Source: JBEKTY01 sp049515555
GTDB lineage: Bacteria; Planctomycetota; Planctomycetia; Pirellulales; Thermoguttaceae
NCBI GenBank assembly: GCA_049515555.1
Contig: JBEKTY010000019.1
Location: 6,541 to 70,540 of the forward strand
Length of the DNA stretch: 64,000 nt
Direction of reading: 5' to 3'
In this document: positions 28,080 through 37,335 of the stretch, piece after piece
Layout: every line of letters begins with the position of its first letter
How positions within the stretch are numbered: position 1 is the first letter of the stretch
Translations under genes and position numbers: made by a program
Notes under the pieces: model-generated
What the model was told of the DNA's origin: nothing
Database searches by the model: none
What the model saw: the letters and a program-made list of their open reading frames with translations, nothing else

Positions 28080-30875
28080 ATGGCCACACCACACGGCGGG
28101 AATTTGCGGGAGTTGGCCCGGCGGGCCGGGCGGGCGGAGGACGAGATCCTCGATTTCAGCGCCAGCATCAACCCGCTGGGCCCGCCCGAGGGGCTCCGCC
28201 CGGCCTTGACCCGCGCGATCGACCGGCTGGCCGGCTATCCCGATCCCGACTGCGTGGAGCTGACCGGCACGCTGGCCCGGCGATGGGGCGTGCCGGCCGG
28301 GCAGATCGTCGTCGGCAACGGATCGAGCGAAATCCTGTTTGCCTTGGCCCGGGCCTGCCGGTTCGATCGGGCCGTCATTCCCGTGCCTACCTACGGCGAT
28401 TACGCGGCAGCGGTCGAGGCGGCCGGCCGGCCGGTCGAACTGGTGGCCACCGAGGACGACTTCCGGCTGGATTGGCAGCGTCTGGCGGCCGTGCTTCGTC
28501 CGTGGGACCTCGTCTTCCTGGGTCAGCCGAACAATCCCACGGGCCGGTTGCTGGATAGCGACGAGATTCGCCAAGCGGCCCAGCGGCATCCGCAGACAAC
28601 GTGGGTGGTCGATGAAGCGTTCGCCGATTTCGTCGAGGGCTATCGGTCGCTCGCCCGACGGCTGCCGGCCAACGTGATCGTGGTCCGCTCGCTGACGAAG
28701 TTCTACGCCGTGCCGGGCCTGCGGCTGGGGCTGGCCGTGGCGGGCGTCGAGACGGCCGGCCGGATCCGTCGGCAATTGACCCCGTGGTCGGTGGGCACGT
28801 TGGCCCAGGCGGCGGCCGGACCTCTGCTGGCCGACGACGACTACGCGCGGCGAACGGTGGCCTTGGTCCGGCACGAGCGCGAGCGGCTCAGCGAGCAGCT
28901 TTCGGCCATTGCGGGTCTGCACGTCTACCCCGCCGCGGCGAATTTTCTGCTCGTGCGGATCGATCGCGGCGACCTGTCGGCGGCGGAGCTGGCGGAGCGA
29001 CTGCTGGCACGCGGCATCGCCATCCGCACGTTCGACGCCGCGGAGCATCTCGACGGGCGGTTCTTCCGCGTCGCCGTCCGCACGGGCGAGGAGAACGAGC
29101 AGTTGTGCGCGGCGATTGCCGCGGAGTGCGGTGCGTGTCCCCTCTCCCTCCGGGAGAGGGCTAGGGTGAGGGCCGCTGCGTGTGGTGCGAAACCGCAAGC
29201 GGCTGCGGAGTGTGGGGGTGAGGGGAACCCGCTTTTGTCACAAGAGCTGGAGGGCGGGAATATTCACCCAATTCCCCTCACCCTAACCCTCTCCCGGAGG
29301 GAGAGGGGACCGCGGGGCGCCCCCGCCATCATGATCCAGGGCACCGGCTCCAGCGCGGGGAAGAGCGTGTTGGCGGCGGCCCTGTGCCGCATCCTGCTGC
29401 AAGACGGCGTTCGCGTGGCCCCCTTCAAAGCCCAGAACATGTCGCTCAACTCGTTCGTCACGCGGGAGGGGGGCGAGATGGGCCGGGCCCAGGTGGTCCA
29501 GGCCCAGGCCTGCCGCGTCGAGCCCGACGTGCGAATGAACCCCGTGCTGCTCAAGCCCGATTCCGATACCGGCTGCCAGGTGATCGTCCGCGGCCGGCCG
29601 GTGGGCAATATGCGGGTCGGGCAGTACGTGTCTTACAAGCCGCAGGCCTTCGCCGCCGCCTGCCAGTGCTACGACTCGCTGGCCGCCGAGTTCGACGCCG
29701 TGGTGCTGGAGGGCGCCGGCTCGCCCGGCGAAGTGAACCTCAAGCACCACGACATCGTGAACATGCGGATGGCCGAGTACGCCCGCGCGCCGGTGCTGGT
29801 AGTGGGCGACATCGACCGGGGCGGGCTGTTCGCCGCCTTCGTGGGCACCATGGAGGTGCTCTCGGCGTGGGAGCGAAAGCTGGTGGCCGGCTGGATTGTC
29901 AATCGCTTTCGCGGCGATCCCGAGTTGCTCACGCCGGCCCTGGACTACACGCTGGAGCGGACCGGCCGGCCGGTGCTGGGCGTGGTGCCCTACCTGGCTG
30001 CGCTCGATCTGCCGCAGGAAGATTCGGTCGAGTTCAAGAGCCAGGGTCTCGCCTCGCCGTCCGGAAGCTGGGCCGGGGGTGACGGCGGCAGCCAGCACTG
30101 GCCGGCCGCCGATGCCGCGCCGCCGGAACCGCCCCCGAGCCAGCGCGCCGCGGCGGTGGAAATCGCACTGGTCGATCTGCCGCACGTGTCGAACTTCACC
30201 GATTTCGACGCCCTGCGGGTGGAAAGCGACGTGCGGATGCGGGTGGTCCGCTCGCCCGCCGAGCTGGACGGCCCCGACGCCGTACTGATTCCCGGCAGCA
30301 AGAACACGCTGGGCGACCTGGAATACCTTCGCCGCAGCGGGCTGGCCGAGCGGATCGTCGAGCTAGCCCGCCGCGGGCGGACCGAGATCGTCGGTATCTG
30401 CGGCGGTTTTCAGATGCTCGGCCGCGAGGTATGCGATCCGCTGGGGTTGGAGTCGGCGGCCGTCGCCGCCTCGGGGCTGGGCCTGCTGGAGGTGCACACC
30501 GTGTTGGCGGCGGAGAAAACGCTGCTGCGAACGCGGGCCACCCACGTGCCCTCGGGGCTGGAGGTGGCCGGATACGAAATCCATCACGGCCAGACGACCG
30601 TTGCCGGGGCGGTGCCGCTTTTGGCCGCGGCCGACGGCCGGCTGTTGGGCGCGGCCAGCCCGCAGGGCCGCGTGTGGGGCACCTACCTCCACGGGATCTT
30701 CGACGCCGACGGATTCCGCCGCTGGTTCCTCGACCGGCTGCGGGTTGGCCGCGGCCTGCCGCCGCTGGGTTGCTGCGGCGCCCGTTACGACATCGAGGGC
30801 ACGCTGGAGCGGCTGGCCGACGTGGTCCGCCGAAGCGTCAAAATGGACGAGATTTATCGGCTGCTGCGATTGTGA
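28080..30875 (+). CDS. cobQ: CobD/CobC-like aminotransferase and cobyric acid synthase in one frame
   Basis: 931-codon uninterrupted frame. Residues 1-352 are a PLP-dependent threonine-phosphate decarboxylase/histidinol-phosphate aminotransferase relative (HGGN start, GNGSSEILFALA, PLP Lys in SLTKFYAVPGLRLGL). Residues 352-417 are encoded by CTCTCCC-type repeats. Residues 418-931 are CobQ/CbiP, amidating corrin side chains b, d, e, g: GTGSSAGKSVLAAALCR, glutaminase Cys in GICGGFQMLG, His in GTYLHGIFD. CobQ could also start at ATG 29331, in phase, without a good ribosome site. A real fusion or two products from one frame cannot be decided here. Confidence 0.9.
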   Translation: MATPHGGNLRELARRAGRAEDEILDFSASINPLGPPEGLRPALTRAIDRLAGYPDPDCVELTGTLARRWGVPAGQIVVGNGSSEILFALARACRFDRAVIPVPTYGDYAAAVEAAGRPVELVATEDDFRLDWQRLAAVLRPWDLVFLGQPNNPTGRLLDSDEIRQAAQRHPQTTWVVDEAFADFVEGYRSLARRLPANVIVVRSLTKFYAVPGLRLGLAVAGVETAGRIRRQLTPWSVGTLAQAAAGPLLADDDYARRTVALVRHERERLSEQLSAIAGLHVYPAAANFLLVRIDRGDLSAAELAERLLARGIAIRTFDAAEHLDGRFFRVAVRTGEENEQLCAAIAAECGACPLSLRERARVRAAACGAKPQAAAECGGEGNPLLSQELEGGNIHPIPLTLTLSRRERGPRGAPAIMIQGTGSSAGKSVLAAALCRILLQDGVRVAPFKAQNMSLNSFVTREGGEMGRAQVVQAQACRVEPDVRMNPVLLKPDSDTGCQVIVRGRPVGNMRVGQYVSYKPQAFAAACQCYDSLAAEFDAVVLEGAGSPGEVNLKHHDIVNMRMAEYARAPVLVVGDIDRGGLFAAFVGTMEVLSAWERKLVAGWIVNRFRGDPELLTPALDYTLERTGRPVLGVVPYLAALDLPQEDSVEFKSQGLASPSGSWAGGDGGSQHWPAADAAPPEPPPSQRAAAVEIALVDLPHVSNFTDFDALRVESDVRMRVVRSPAELDGPDAVLIPGSKNTLGDLEYLRRSGLAERIVELARRGRTEIVGICGGFQMLGREVCDPLGLESAAVAASGLGLLEVHTVLAAEKTLLRTRATHVPSGLEVAGYEIHHGQTTVAGAVPLLAAADGRLLGAASPQGRVWGTYLHGIFDADGFRRWFLDRLRVGRGLPPLGCCGARYDIEGTLERLADVVRRSVKMDEIYRLLRL
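29138..29310. repeat. Inverted CTCTCCC repeat pair forming the CobD-CobQ linker
   Basis: CCCTCTCCCTCCGGGAGAGG at the left and CTCTCCCGGAGGGAGAGGGG at the right enclose a GCGAAACCGCAAGCGGCT motif (29187-29204). All of it is read in frame (LSLRERARVRAA ... LTLTLSRRERGPRG). Confidence 0.9.
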
Positions 30876-31879
30876 TGCGCGTGGAATATCAGATCCTCTG
30901 TGCCGTGGCCTTGGACCTGGCCCTGGGCGACCCCCGGTGGCTGCCGCACCCCGTCCGCGGCATCGGCCGCTTGACGGGCTGCCTGGAGCGGTTGGGGCGC
31001 CGCTGGCTTGGCTTCTGGCCGCGGATCGCCGGGTTGGCCGTGGCGCTGGCGGTGTACCTCATCGTTGGGCTTGCGGCCTGGGGCGGCATTCGGCTGGCGG
31101 GCTTCGTGGCGACTGGCACATTTTCCGGCCCCCTTTGGGCCGAAAAATGTGCCTGTCCCCTTGCCGACCTGGTGTCGATCGTGGTGATCTATTGGGCCAT
31201 TGCCCCCCGCGACCTGCTGCGGCACAGCATGGCCGTGTACCGTGCGCTGGCGGCGGGCGAGCTGGTCGAGGCCCGCCGCCGTGTGGCCCAAATCGTGGGC
31301 CGCGATACGGCCGGGCTGGACGAGGCGGAGATCGTCCGCGCGGCGGTCGAAAGCGTGGCCGAGAGCACCGTAGACGGCGTGACCGCGCCCTTGGTGTTCG
31401 CCGCGGTCGCCGGCCCGGTGGGGGCCATCGTCTATCGGGCGGTCAACACGCTCGATTCCATGCTGGGCCACCGCGAAGAGCCGTATGCCGAGTTCGGCTG
31501 GGCCGCGGCCCGGATCGACGACCTGGCCAATTACGTTCCGGCCAGGCTGACGGCGCCGCTCGTGTGCCTGGCGGCGCTCGTGTTGCGCCGGCGGCCGTGG
31601 GCGGCGCTAAAGGTGCTGGCCCGCGACGGCCGCCGGCACCCCAGTCCCAACGCCGGACTGGCCGAGGCCGCCGCGGCCGGGGCCCTGGGCATCCGGCTGG
31701 GCGGCCGGAACTACTACGATGGCCGGCCCTCGGACGGCCCGACGCTGGGCGACCCGCTCGTGCCGCTCTCGCCCCGGCACATCGTGGCCGCCAACCGGCT
31801 GATGCTCGCCACTACCGGCCTAGTGCTGGCGCTGCTCCTGCCGCTGCGGATGGCGGTGGTCCATTATCTGGGGATTTAG
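30875..31879 (+). CDS. cbiB: Adenosylcobinamide-phosphate synthase
   Basis: 334 aa membrane protein that attaches aminopropanol phosphate to cobyric acid. DLALGDPRWLPHPVRGIG near the N-terminus, AAVESVAESTVDGVTAPLVFA and NTLDSMLGH are typical. ATG 30875 follows an in-frame GTG; both overlap the cobQ stop. Residues about 81-96 (GTFSGPLWAEKCACP) come from a palindrome insertion. The stop TAG lies in the GGGATTTAGGG array that follows. Confidence 0.94.
   Translation: MRVEYQILCAVALDLALGDPRWLPHPVRGIGRLTGCLERLGRRWLGFWPRIAGLAVALAVYLIVGLAAWGGIRLAGFVATGTFSGPLWAEKCACPLADLVSIVVIYWAIAPRDLLRHSMAVYRALAAGELVEARRRVAQIVGRDTAGLDEAEIVRAAVESVAESTVDGVTAPLVFAAVAGPVGAIVYRAVNTLDSMLGHREEPYAEFGWAAARIDDLANYVPARLTAPLVCLAALVLRRRPWAALKVLARDGRRHPSPNAGLAEAAAAGALGIRLGGRNYYDGRPSDGPTLGDPLVPLSPRHIVAANRLMLATTGLVLALLLPLRMAVVHYLGI
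31115..31160. repeat. Palindrome inserted in cbiB
   Basis: GGCACATTTTCCGGCCC (31115-31131) and its near-perfect inverse (31137-31153, 16 of 17), followed by TGTCCCC. Same GTGCCTGTCCCC family as 52249-52327. Confidence 0.88.
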
Positions 31880-31906
31880 GGATTTGGGGATTTAGGGATT
31901 TGGGGA
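31875..31906. repeat. GGGATTTAGGGATTTGG array
   Basis: Provides the cbiB stop codon and ends 2 bp before the cobO ATG. Confidence 0.85.
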
Positions 31907-31907
31907 T

Positions 31908-32435
31908 ATGAGCGGGACTGCTCGCGTGCTGATCTTCACCGGCGACGGCAAGGGCAAGACGACGGCCGCGCTGGGGATGGCGCTGCGCGCCGCCGGCCAT
32001 GGCCTGCGGACCTGCGTGCTGCAGTTCATCAAGAGCGACCTGACGGTCGGCGAGCTGGCCGCGGTGAAGGGGCTCAGCCAGATCGAGATTCGGCCCCTGG
32101 GGCGTGGTTTCTTGCCCGACGCGGGCGACGCCGCGCTCGGCGTGCACCGTGCGGCCGCCCAGGATGGCCTCCGCACCGCTGCGCAGGTCGTGGCCGGCGG
32201 GCAGTTCGCCATAGTGGTCCTGGACGAGGTCTGCCTGGCCGTGGCCCGCGGGCTGCTGGAGGAACGGGAAGTAATCGGCCTCATTCGGCTTGCACCGCCG
32301 GGAGTCTGTCTGGTTCTGACCGGCCGCGGGGCCACGCCCGGGCTGGTCGCCATGGCCGACACGGTTACGGAGATGCTCGCCATTCGCCACGGCCTGGCGA
32401 GCGGCATTACGGCCCAGAAGGGAGTGGAATGGTGA
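31908..32435 (+). CDS. cobO: Cob(I)yrinic acid a,c-diamide adenosyltransferase
   Basis: 175 aa CobA/CobO/BtuR-type adenosyltransferase that forms the Co-C bond from ATP. P-loop IFTGDGKGKTTAALGMALRA, LQFIKSD and VVLDEVCLAV are the family blocks. The stop overlaps the cbiA start by a few bases. Normal length. Confidence 0.95.
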   Translation: MSGTARVLIFTGDGKGKTTAALGMALRAAGHGLRTCVLQFIKSDLTVGELAAVKGLSQIEIRPLGRGFLPDAGDAALGVHRAAAQDGLRTAAQVVAGGQFAIVVLDEVCLAVARGLLEEREVIGLIRLAPPGVCLVLTGRGATPGLVAMADTVTEMLAIRHGLASGITAQKGVEW

Positions 32436-34300
32436 ACGCCGGTTGCCCCAGGCTGGTGATCGCCGGCACGGCAAGCGGCGTCGGCAAGACGTCGATCGCG
32501 GTGGGGCTGGCCCGTGAGTTGGTGCGCCGCGGCCGGCGGGTACAGACCTTCAAAGTGGGGCCCGACTTCCTCGATCCCACGCACCTGGCCGCGGCCTCGG
32601 GCCGGCCGTGCTATAACCTCGACGGCTGGATGACACCGCGGGAGTATGTCGAGCGGCTGCTGGCCCGCACCGCTGCCGACGCCGACCTGGCCTTGATCGA
32701 GGGCGTGATGGGGCTGTACGACGGGGCGTCGGCCACCGGCCCGGAGGGCAGCACGGCCGAGATCGCCCGCTGGCTGGATGCCCCCGTGTTGCTGGTGGCC
32801 GGTACGCACGGGGTGGCCCGCAGCCTGGCGGCCACCGTGCAGGGTTTCGTCGGCTTCGAGCCCGGCCTGCGATTCGCGGGCGTGATCGCCAACCATAGCG
32901 GCTCGGAGAAACATCGCGCCTGGCTGGCCGAGTCGCTGGCCGGGGCCGGGCTTCCACCGCTCGTGGGCGCGGTGCCCCGCGATGGCCTGCCGACGCTCCC
33001 CAGCCGGCATCTCGGGCTGCTCGCCGCCGATGACGAGAACTTCGATCCGTCGATCTACGATCGCCTGGCCGACGCCTGCCGGCGATATATCGACATCGAC
33101 CGGCTGCTGGAAGAAGGCGGAGGGCGGAAGGCGGAGGGCGGAGGGCGGAAGGATGAAGGCGGAAGGCGGAAGGATGAAGGCGGAGGGCGGAAGGCGGAGG
33201 AGCCGAACGCCCTCACCCCCGGCCCCTCTCCCAAAGGGCGAGGGGAGACATTTGAGGGCGGAAGGCGGAAGGCGGAGGGCGGTTCATGGCAAGCCCCAAC
33301 GGGGCTTCATAGCATAGCCCAGGGTTGCGGCGCAGCCGCTACCCTGGGACACGAGCCACCAATTCGCGTCAACCCCAAGGGGGTTGCACCTACGAACGAC
33401 GAAACCCCGTTGGGGTATAAATCGTTCGGCGCCCTCTCGACCCAGGATAGCCGCTCTCGCGGCAACCCTGGGCTAAGGTCCGAAGCCCCTTCGGGGCAAG
33501 TCGTGTCCAGCGCCCCGCCTTCCGCCTTCCCCCTTCCGCCTTCCGCCCTCCGCCTTCCGCCCTCCGCCTTCCCCCCGCCTTCCGCCTTGCGCCTGGGCAT
33601 CGCCCGCGATGCGGCCTTCTGCTTCTACTACGCGGATAACCTGGAGGCGTTCCAGCAGGCCGGCGCAGAGTGGGTGCCGTTCTCGCCGCTGGGCGATCGG
33701 CAGCTTCCCGAGGGGCTGGCGGGCCTGTATTTCGGCGGCGGTTATCCGGAGCTGCACGCGGCTGGCCTGGCCGGGAACCGCGCCATGCTCGACGCGGTTC
33801 GCGAGTTCGCCGCCTCCGGCCGGGCGATCTATGCCGAGTGCGGCGGCATGATCTATCTGGGCCGATCGCTGACCACCCTGGACGGCCGGCGGCATGAGCT
33901 CTCCGGCGTGCTGCCCCTGGATACGGCCATGCTCGAGCGGCTGAAGACCTTGGGCTATGCCGAGATCACGCTGGCCGCCGATTGCCTGTGGGGGCGGGCC
34001 GGGCAGGTGTGCCGCGGGCACGAGTTCCACTATTCGGAGATCATCGCCGAGGACGACGCGGCCGACGGCTGGCGGCGGGCCTACAGCGTGGGCCGCCGCC
34101 GCGGCCAGGTCGCCGCCGGCCTGGCACGCGGAAACATCCTGGCCGGCTACGTACACCTGCATTGGGCGTCAAGCCCCAGCGCGATCGGGCATTTTCTTGC
34201 TCGCTGCCGCTCCGGCGGCGGGCAGGGGCATCTGGCCTCCGCCAGCAGCACCGGCCAGCCGCCGGCGCCACCCAACCTGAACGGGGAGGAACTCTCATGA
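32429..34300 (+). CDS. cbiA: Cobyrinic acid a,c-diamide synthase with a repeat-encoded insert
   Basis: 623 aa, about 160 longer than normal. Residues 1-228 are the ATP-binding amidotransferase domain (GTASGVGKTSIAVGLA, VGPDFLDPTHLAAASGR, EGVMGLYDGAS). Residues about 387-623 are the glutaminase-like domain (YFGGGYPELHA, YAECGGMIYLG with the catalytic Cys, HEFHYSEI). The 157 residues between are encoded by repeats (GGGRKAEGGGRK, then PSPKGRG, then PPSAFPLPPSALRLPPSAF) and have no family counterpart. The frame is intact throughout, so the enzyme may still work if the insert loops out at the domain border. Confidence 0.92.
   Translation: MVNAGCPRLVIAGTASGVGKTSIAVGLARELVRRGRRVQTFKVGPDFLDPTHLAAASGRPCYNLDGWMTPREYVERLLARTAADADLALIEGVMGLYDGASATGPEGSTAEIARWLDAPVLLVAGTHGVARSLAATVQGFVGFEPGLRFAGVIANHSGSEKHRAWLAESLAGAGLPPLVGAVPRDGLPTLPSRHLGLLAADDENFDPSIYDRLADACRRYIDIDRLLEEGGGRKAEGGGRKDEGGRRKDEGGGRKAEEPNALTPGPSPKGRGETFEGGRRKAEGGSWQAPTGLHSIAQGCGAAATLGHEPPIRVNPKGVAPTNDETPLGYKSFGALSTQDSRSRGNPGLRSEAPSGQVVSSAPPSAFPLPPSALRLPPSAFPPPSALRLGIARDAAFCFYYADNLEAFQQAGAEWVPFSPLGDRQLPEGLAGLYFGGGYPELHAAGLAGNRAMLDAVREFAASGRAIYAECGGMIYLGRSLTTLDGRRHELSGVLPLDTAMLERLKTLGYAEITLAADCLWGRAGQVCRGHEFHYSEIIAEDDAADGWRRAYSVGRRRGQVAAGLARGNILAGYVHLHWASSPSAIGHFLARCRSGGGQGHLASASSTGQPPAPPNLNGEELS
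33115..33590. repeat. Composite repeat inside cbiA
   Basis: Left edge: GGCGGAGGGCGGAAGG units (33115-33200). Then CCTCTCCCAAAGGGCGAGGG (33222-33245), more GGCGGAAGG units, a CCCCAACGGGG/CCCCGTTGGGG and CCCAGGGTTGCG-type element (33293-33500), and an inverted right edge CCTTCCGCCCTCCGCC (33515-33590). About 476 bp, read in frame with no stop. Confidence 0.9.
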
Positions 34301-35295
34301 ACGATGCAGAGAACTTGCCGGGCATCCTGGTGATCGGTCATGGCAGCCCGCGGCGCGAGGCCAACGAAGGCTTCCTGGCGCTGGTCGAGCGGATCGGCCT
34401 GCGGCTGGGCGTGCCGGGCGTGGCGCCGGCCTTCTTTTCGCTGGCCCGGCCCAACATTCAGGACCAGGTGGCGGAGTTGGCCTCGCGGGGCATCCGCCGC
34501 ATCCTGGTGATGCCGTATTTTCTATATGCCGGCCAGCACGTTACCCACGATATTCCCGGCATGCTGGCCGAGTGCCGCGACTGGTTTCCCGAGATCGAGC
34601 TCGAGCTGTTGCCGACCTTGGAGAACGATCTCGGCGTGGAAGACGTGGTGGTCGAGCGGCTGGCGGCCCAACTGCCCGGCCAGACGCCGCCGGCCGCGGC
34701 CGCGGCCATCCAACAGCAAAGCTACGAGATCATCGACCGGCAGATCGGGTCGGGCGGCCCACAGGCGGCCGGCCAGCGGCGGATCATCCGGCGGATCGTG
34801 CACGCCACGGCCGACCTGTCGTTTGCCCGCACGGTGCGGATCCACGAGCAGGCCGTCGCTTGCGGGCTCTCCGCGCTGGCCGCCGGCAGGCCGGTGGTGT
34901 GCGACGTGAAGATGGTGCGGGCCGGCCTGACGAAGGTCCGCAACCCGATTCTGTGCGCGATTGATAGCCCAGACGCCGCCCAGCGAGCCCGGCAACAGGG
35001 CTGCACCCGGGCGGCGGCCGCGATGGAGCTGCTGCGGGACGAGCTGCAAGGGTCGATCGTGGCGATCGGCAACGCCCCCACCGCGCTGTGGAAGGTTCTG
35101 GAGATCGCCCGCGGCGGCGGCCCGCGGCCCGCGCTGGTCGTCGGGCTGCCGGTCGGACTGGTCGGGGCCCGGGAGTCGAAACAGGCCCTCCTGGAAAGCG
35201 ACTTGTGTTACATCACCAACGTCGGCCCCCGCGGCGGCAGCGCCGTGGCGGCCGCCGCTATGAACGCCCTGGCCACCATGGCGGAGAGGCAGTGA
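34297..35295 (+). CDS. cbiC: Fused cobaltochelatase (CbiX-short) and precorrin-8X methylmutase
   Basis: 332 aa. Residues 1-130 are a single CbiX-S-type chelatase domain (GILVIGHGSPRREANEGF with the catalytic His; second His near YAGQHVTHDIPG). Residues about 145-332 are CbiC/CobH, which moves the C11 methyl to C12 (YEIIDRQIG, RRIVHATADLSFA with the catalytic His, IGNAPTALWKVLEI, GVVGARESKQ-like GLVGARESKQ). Start ATG 34297 after GGGGAGG, overlapping the cbiA stop. An early and a middle step of the pathway are thus on one chain. Confidence 0.9.
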   Translation: MNDAENLPGILVIGHGSPRREANEGFLALVERIGLRLGVPGVAPAFFSLARPNIQDQVAELASRGIRRILVMPYFLYAGQHVTHDIPGMLAECRDWFPEIELELLPTLENDLGVEDVVVERLAAQLPGQTPPAAAAAIQQQSYEIIDRQIGSGGPQAAGQRRIIRRIVHATADLSFARTVRIHEQAVACGLSALAAGRPVVCDVKMVRAGLTKVRNPILCAIDSPDAAQRARQQGCTRAAAAMELLRDELQGSIVAIGNAPTALWKVLEIARGGGPRPALVVGLPVGLVGARESKQALLESDLCYITNVGPRGGSAVAAAAMNALATMAERQ

Positions 35296-35299
35296 GCCT

Positions 35300-36102
<803 letters not shown>

Positions 36103-36127
<25 letters not shown>

Positions 36128-36182
36128 GGGACTTGAGATTAGGGGATTTGAGATCTGAAATTTGAGATTTGAGATTTGAGAT
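36103..36182. repeat. GGGATTAGGG / TTTGAGATTTGAG array
   Basis: Ends the cbiM frame and fills most of the cbiM-cbiN gap. Confidence 0.85.
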
Positions 36183-36236
36183 GAACGTGGAAGGCAAAAA
36201 ATAACCGATGGCTAACAGCCGCCGGGAGGACGAAGG

Positions 36237-36560
36237 ATGTGCACAGGTGAAGCAATACCGGGGGCGTTTATGAATTCATCCTTCATCCTTCATCCTTCAT
36301 CCTTCATCCTTCATCCTTCATCCTTCATCCTTCATCCTTCATCCTTTGCCGAGCGTTGGGAGGGCGTGGACAAGACGGTGGTTGAGCGGTTCGCGGCCGA
36401 GGCGGGGCATCCGGCCCGGCCGCCCTTTTTCAACACCGACCAGGGCGACCTCTTGCTGTTTTTGTTCCTGATCGCCGGAACGGTCGGCGGATTCATCGCC
36501 GGTTACGCCTTCCGCAGCTTGTTTCCGCCGAAGCGGCGCCCGGAGGTGAAACATGGATAG
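36237..36560 (+). CDS. cbiN: CbiN-like small subunit of cobalt ECF transporter
   Basis: 107 aa. Start ATG 36237 has GGGAGGA upstream. Residues 14-43 are FILHPSS repeated four times, from a 7-bp DNA repeat. The C-terminal half (PFFNTDQGDLLLFLFLIAGTVGGFIAGYAF) matches the CbiN C-terminal membrane helix in position and style. The usual N-terminal helix of CbiN is missing, apparently replaced by the repeat. Assignment rests on the C-terminal helix and on location between cbiM and cbiQ. Confidence 0.65.
   Translation: MCTGEAIPGAFMNSSFILHPSSFILHPSSFILHPSSFAERWEGVDKTVVERFAAEAGHPARPPFFNTDQGDLLLFLFLIAGTVGGFIAGYAFRSLFPPKRRPEVKHG
36278..36346 (+). repeat. ATCCTTC heptanucleotide tandem repeat
   Basis: Nine perfect ATCCTTC units plus a tenth ending T. 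Inside the cbiN coding region. Seven is not a multiple of three, so gain or loss of one unit shifts the frame. Confidence 0.95.
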
Positions 36561-37335
36561 CCCGGACGAACTGGACCCCGGCTGCGGCCGGGCGGGCCAG
36601 GGCCCACGGGCCGGCTGCGATGTCCGCGTGACGCTGGCCGTAGCAGTGGCCGCGATCCTGGCGGTGGTGGCCTCGACGCGGCCCTGGCTGCCGCTGGGCG
36701 TGTCGGCCTGCTGCCTGGCCGGGCTGGCGGTAGTGCGGACCGCGCCGCGGGCCATGGCCGCCCGGCTGGCCGGCCCCCTGGCGCTGGCCCTGTTGCTGGG
36801 CCTGCTGCGGGGATTCATGAGCGGCACGACGCCGGCCGCCGCCTGCGACCTGGGGCCCTGGCGGCTGACCGTGACGCGGGAAGGTCTGCTGGCGGGCGGA
36901 CTGATGATGGCCCGTGTGCTGGGCTCGATGAGCGTGCTGGTAGTCCTGTGGCGAGCCCTTCCGCCCGAGGGCCTCTTTGCCGCCCTGCATTGGGCCCGTA
37001 TGCCCCGCACCTGGATCGAAATCGGCATGCTCATGTACCGCTATACGTTCACGATGTTCGAGCAGGCCGCCAGCGTTATGGCCGCCCAGCGGATCCGCCT
37101 GGGCTATGTCGGGCTGCGCCGCTCGCTGGGCTCGTTGGGCAGCCTGGCCGGCCTGGTCACGCTGCGCTCGATCGATCAGGCGGAAAGGACCCACGAGGCC
37201 TTGCTGGCCCGCGGATTCCAGGGCTCGCTGCCGCTGCCCAGCTTGCCGCCGTTGGGCCGCCAGGCCCGCTGGATCATCCTGGCCAGCCTGGCCATCCTGG
37301 GCTCGACCTTCTGGCTGGTCGAGAGGTTTTCATAA
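36553..37335 (+). CDS. cbiQ: Cobalt ECF transporter T component
   Basis: 260 aa integral membrane protein with about five helices (residues 26-75, 77-95, 110-135, 235-255). The cytoplasmic coupling motif EALLARGFQG matches the A-x-x-x-RG signature that contacts the ATPase. Overlaps the cbiN stop by 8 bp and the cbiO ATG by 1 bp. Confidence 0.9.
   Translation: MDSPDELDPGCGRAGQGPRAGCDVRVTLAVAVAAILAVVASTRPWLPLGVSACCLAGLAVVRTAPRAMAARLAGPLALALLLGLLRGFMSGTTPAAACDLGPWRLTVTREGLLAGGLMMARVLGSMSVLVVLWRALPPEGLFAALHWARMPRTWIEIGMLMYRYTFTMFEQAASVMAAQRIRLGYVGLRRSLGSLGSLAGLVTLRSIDQAERTHEALLARGFQGSLPLPSLPPLGRQARWIILASLAILGSTFWLVERFS

Noticed and set aside
33115..33590. CRISPR-like array in cbiA
   Set aside because: The repeats are short purine-rich units without regular spacing or unique spacers.
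36278..36346. CRISPR or iteron origin
   Set aside because: Units are only 7 bp, contiguous and without spacers; no dnaA or rep gene nearby.
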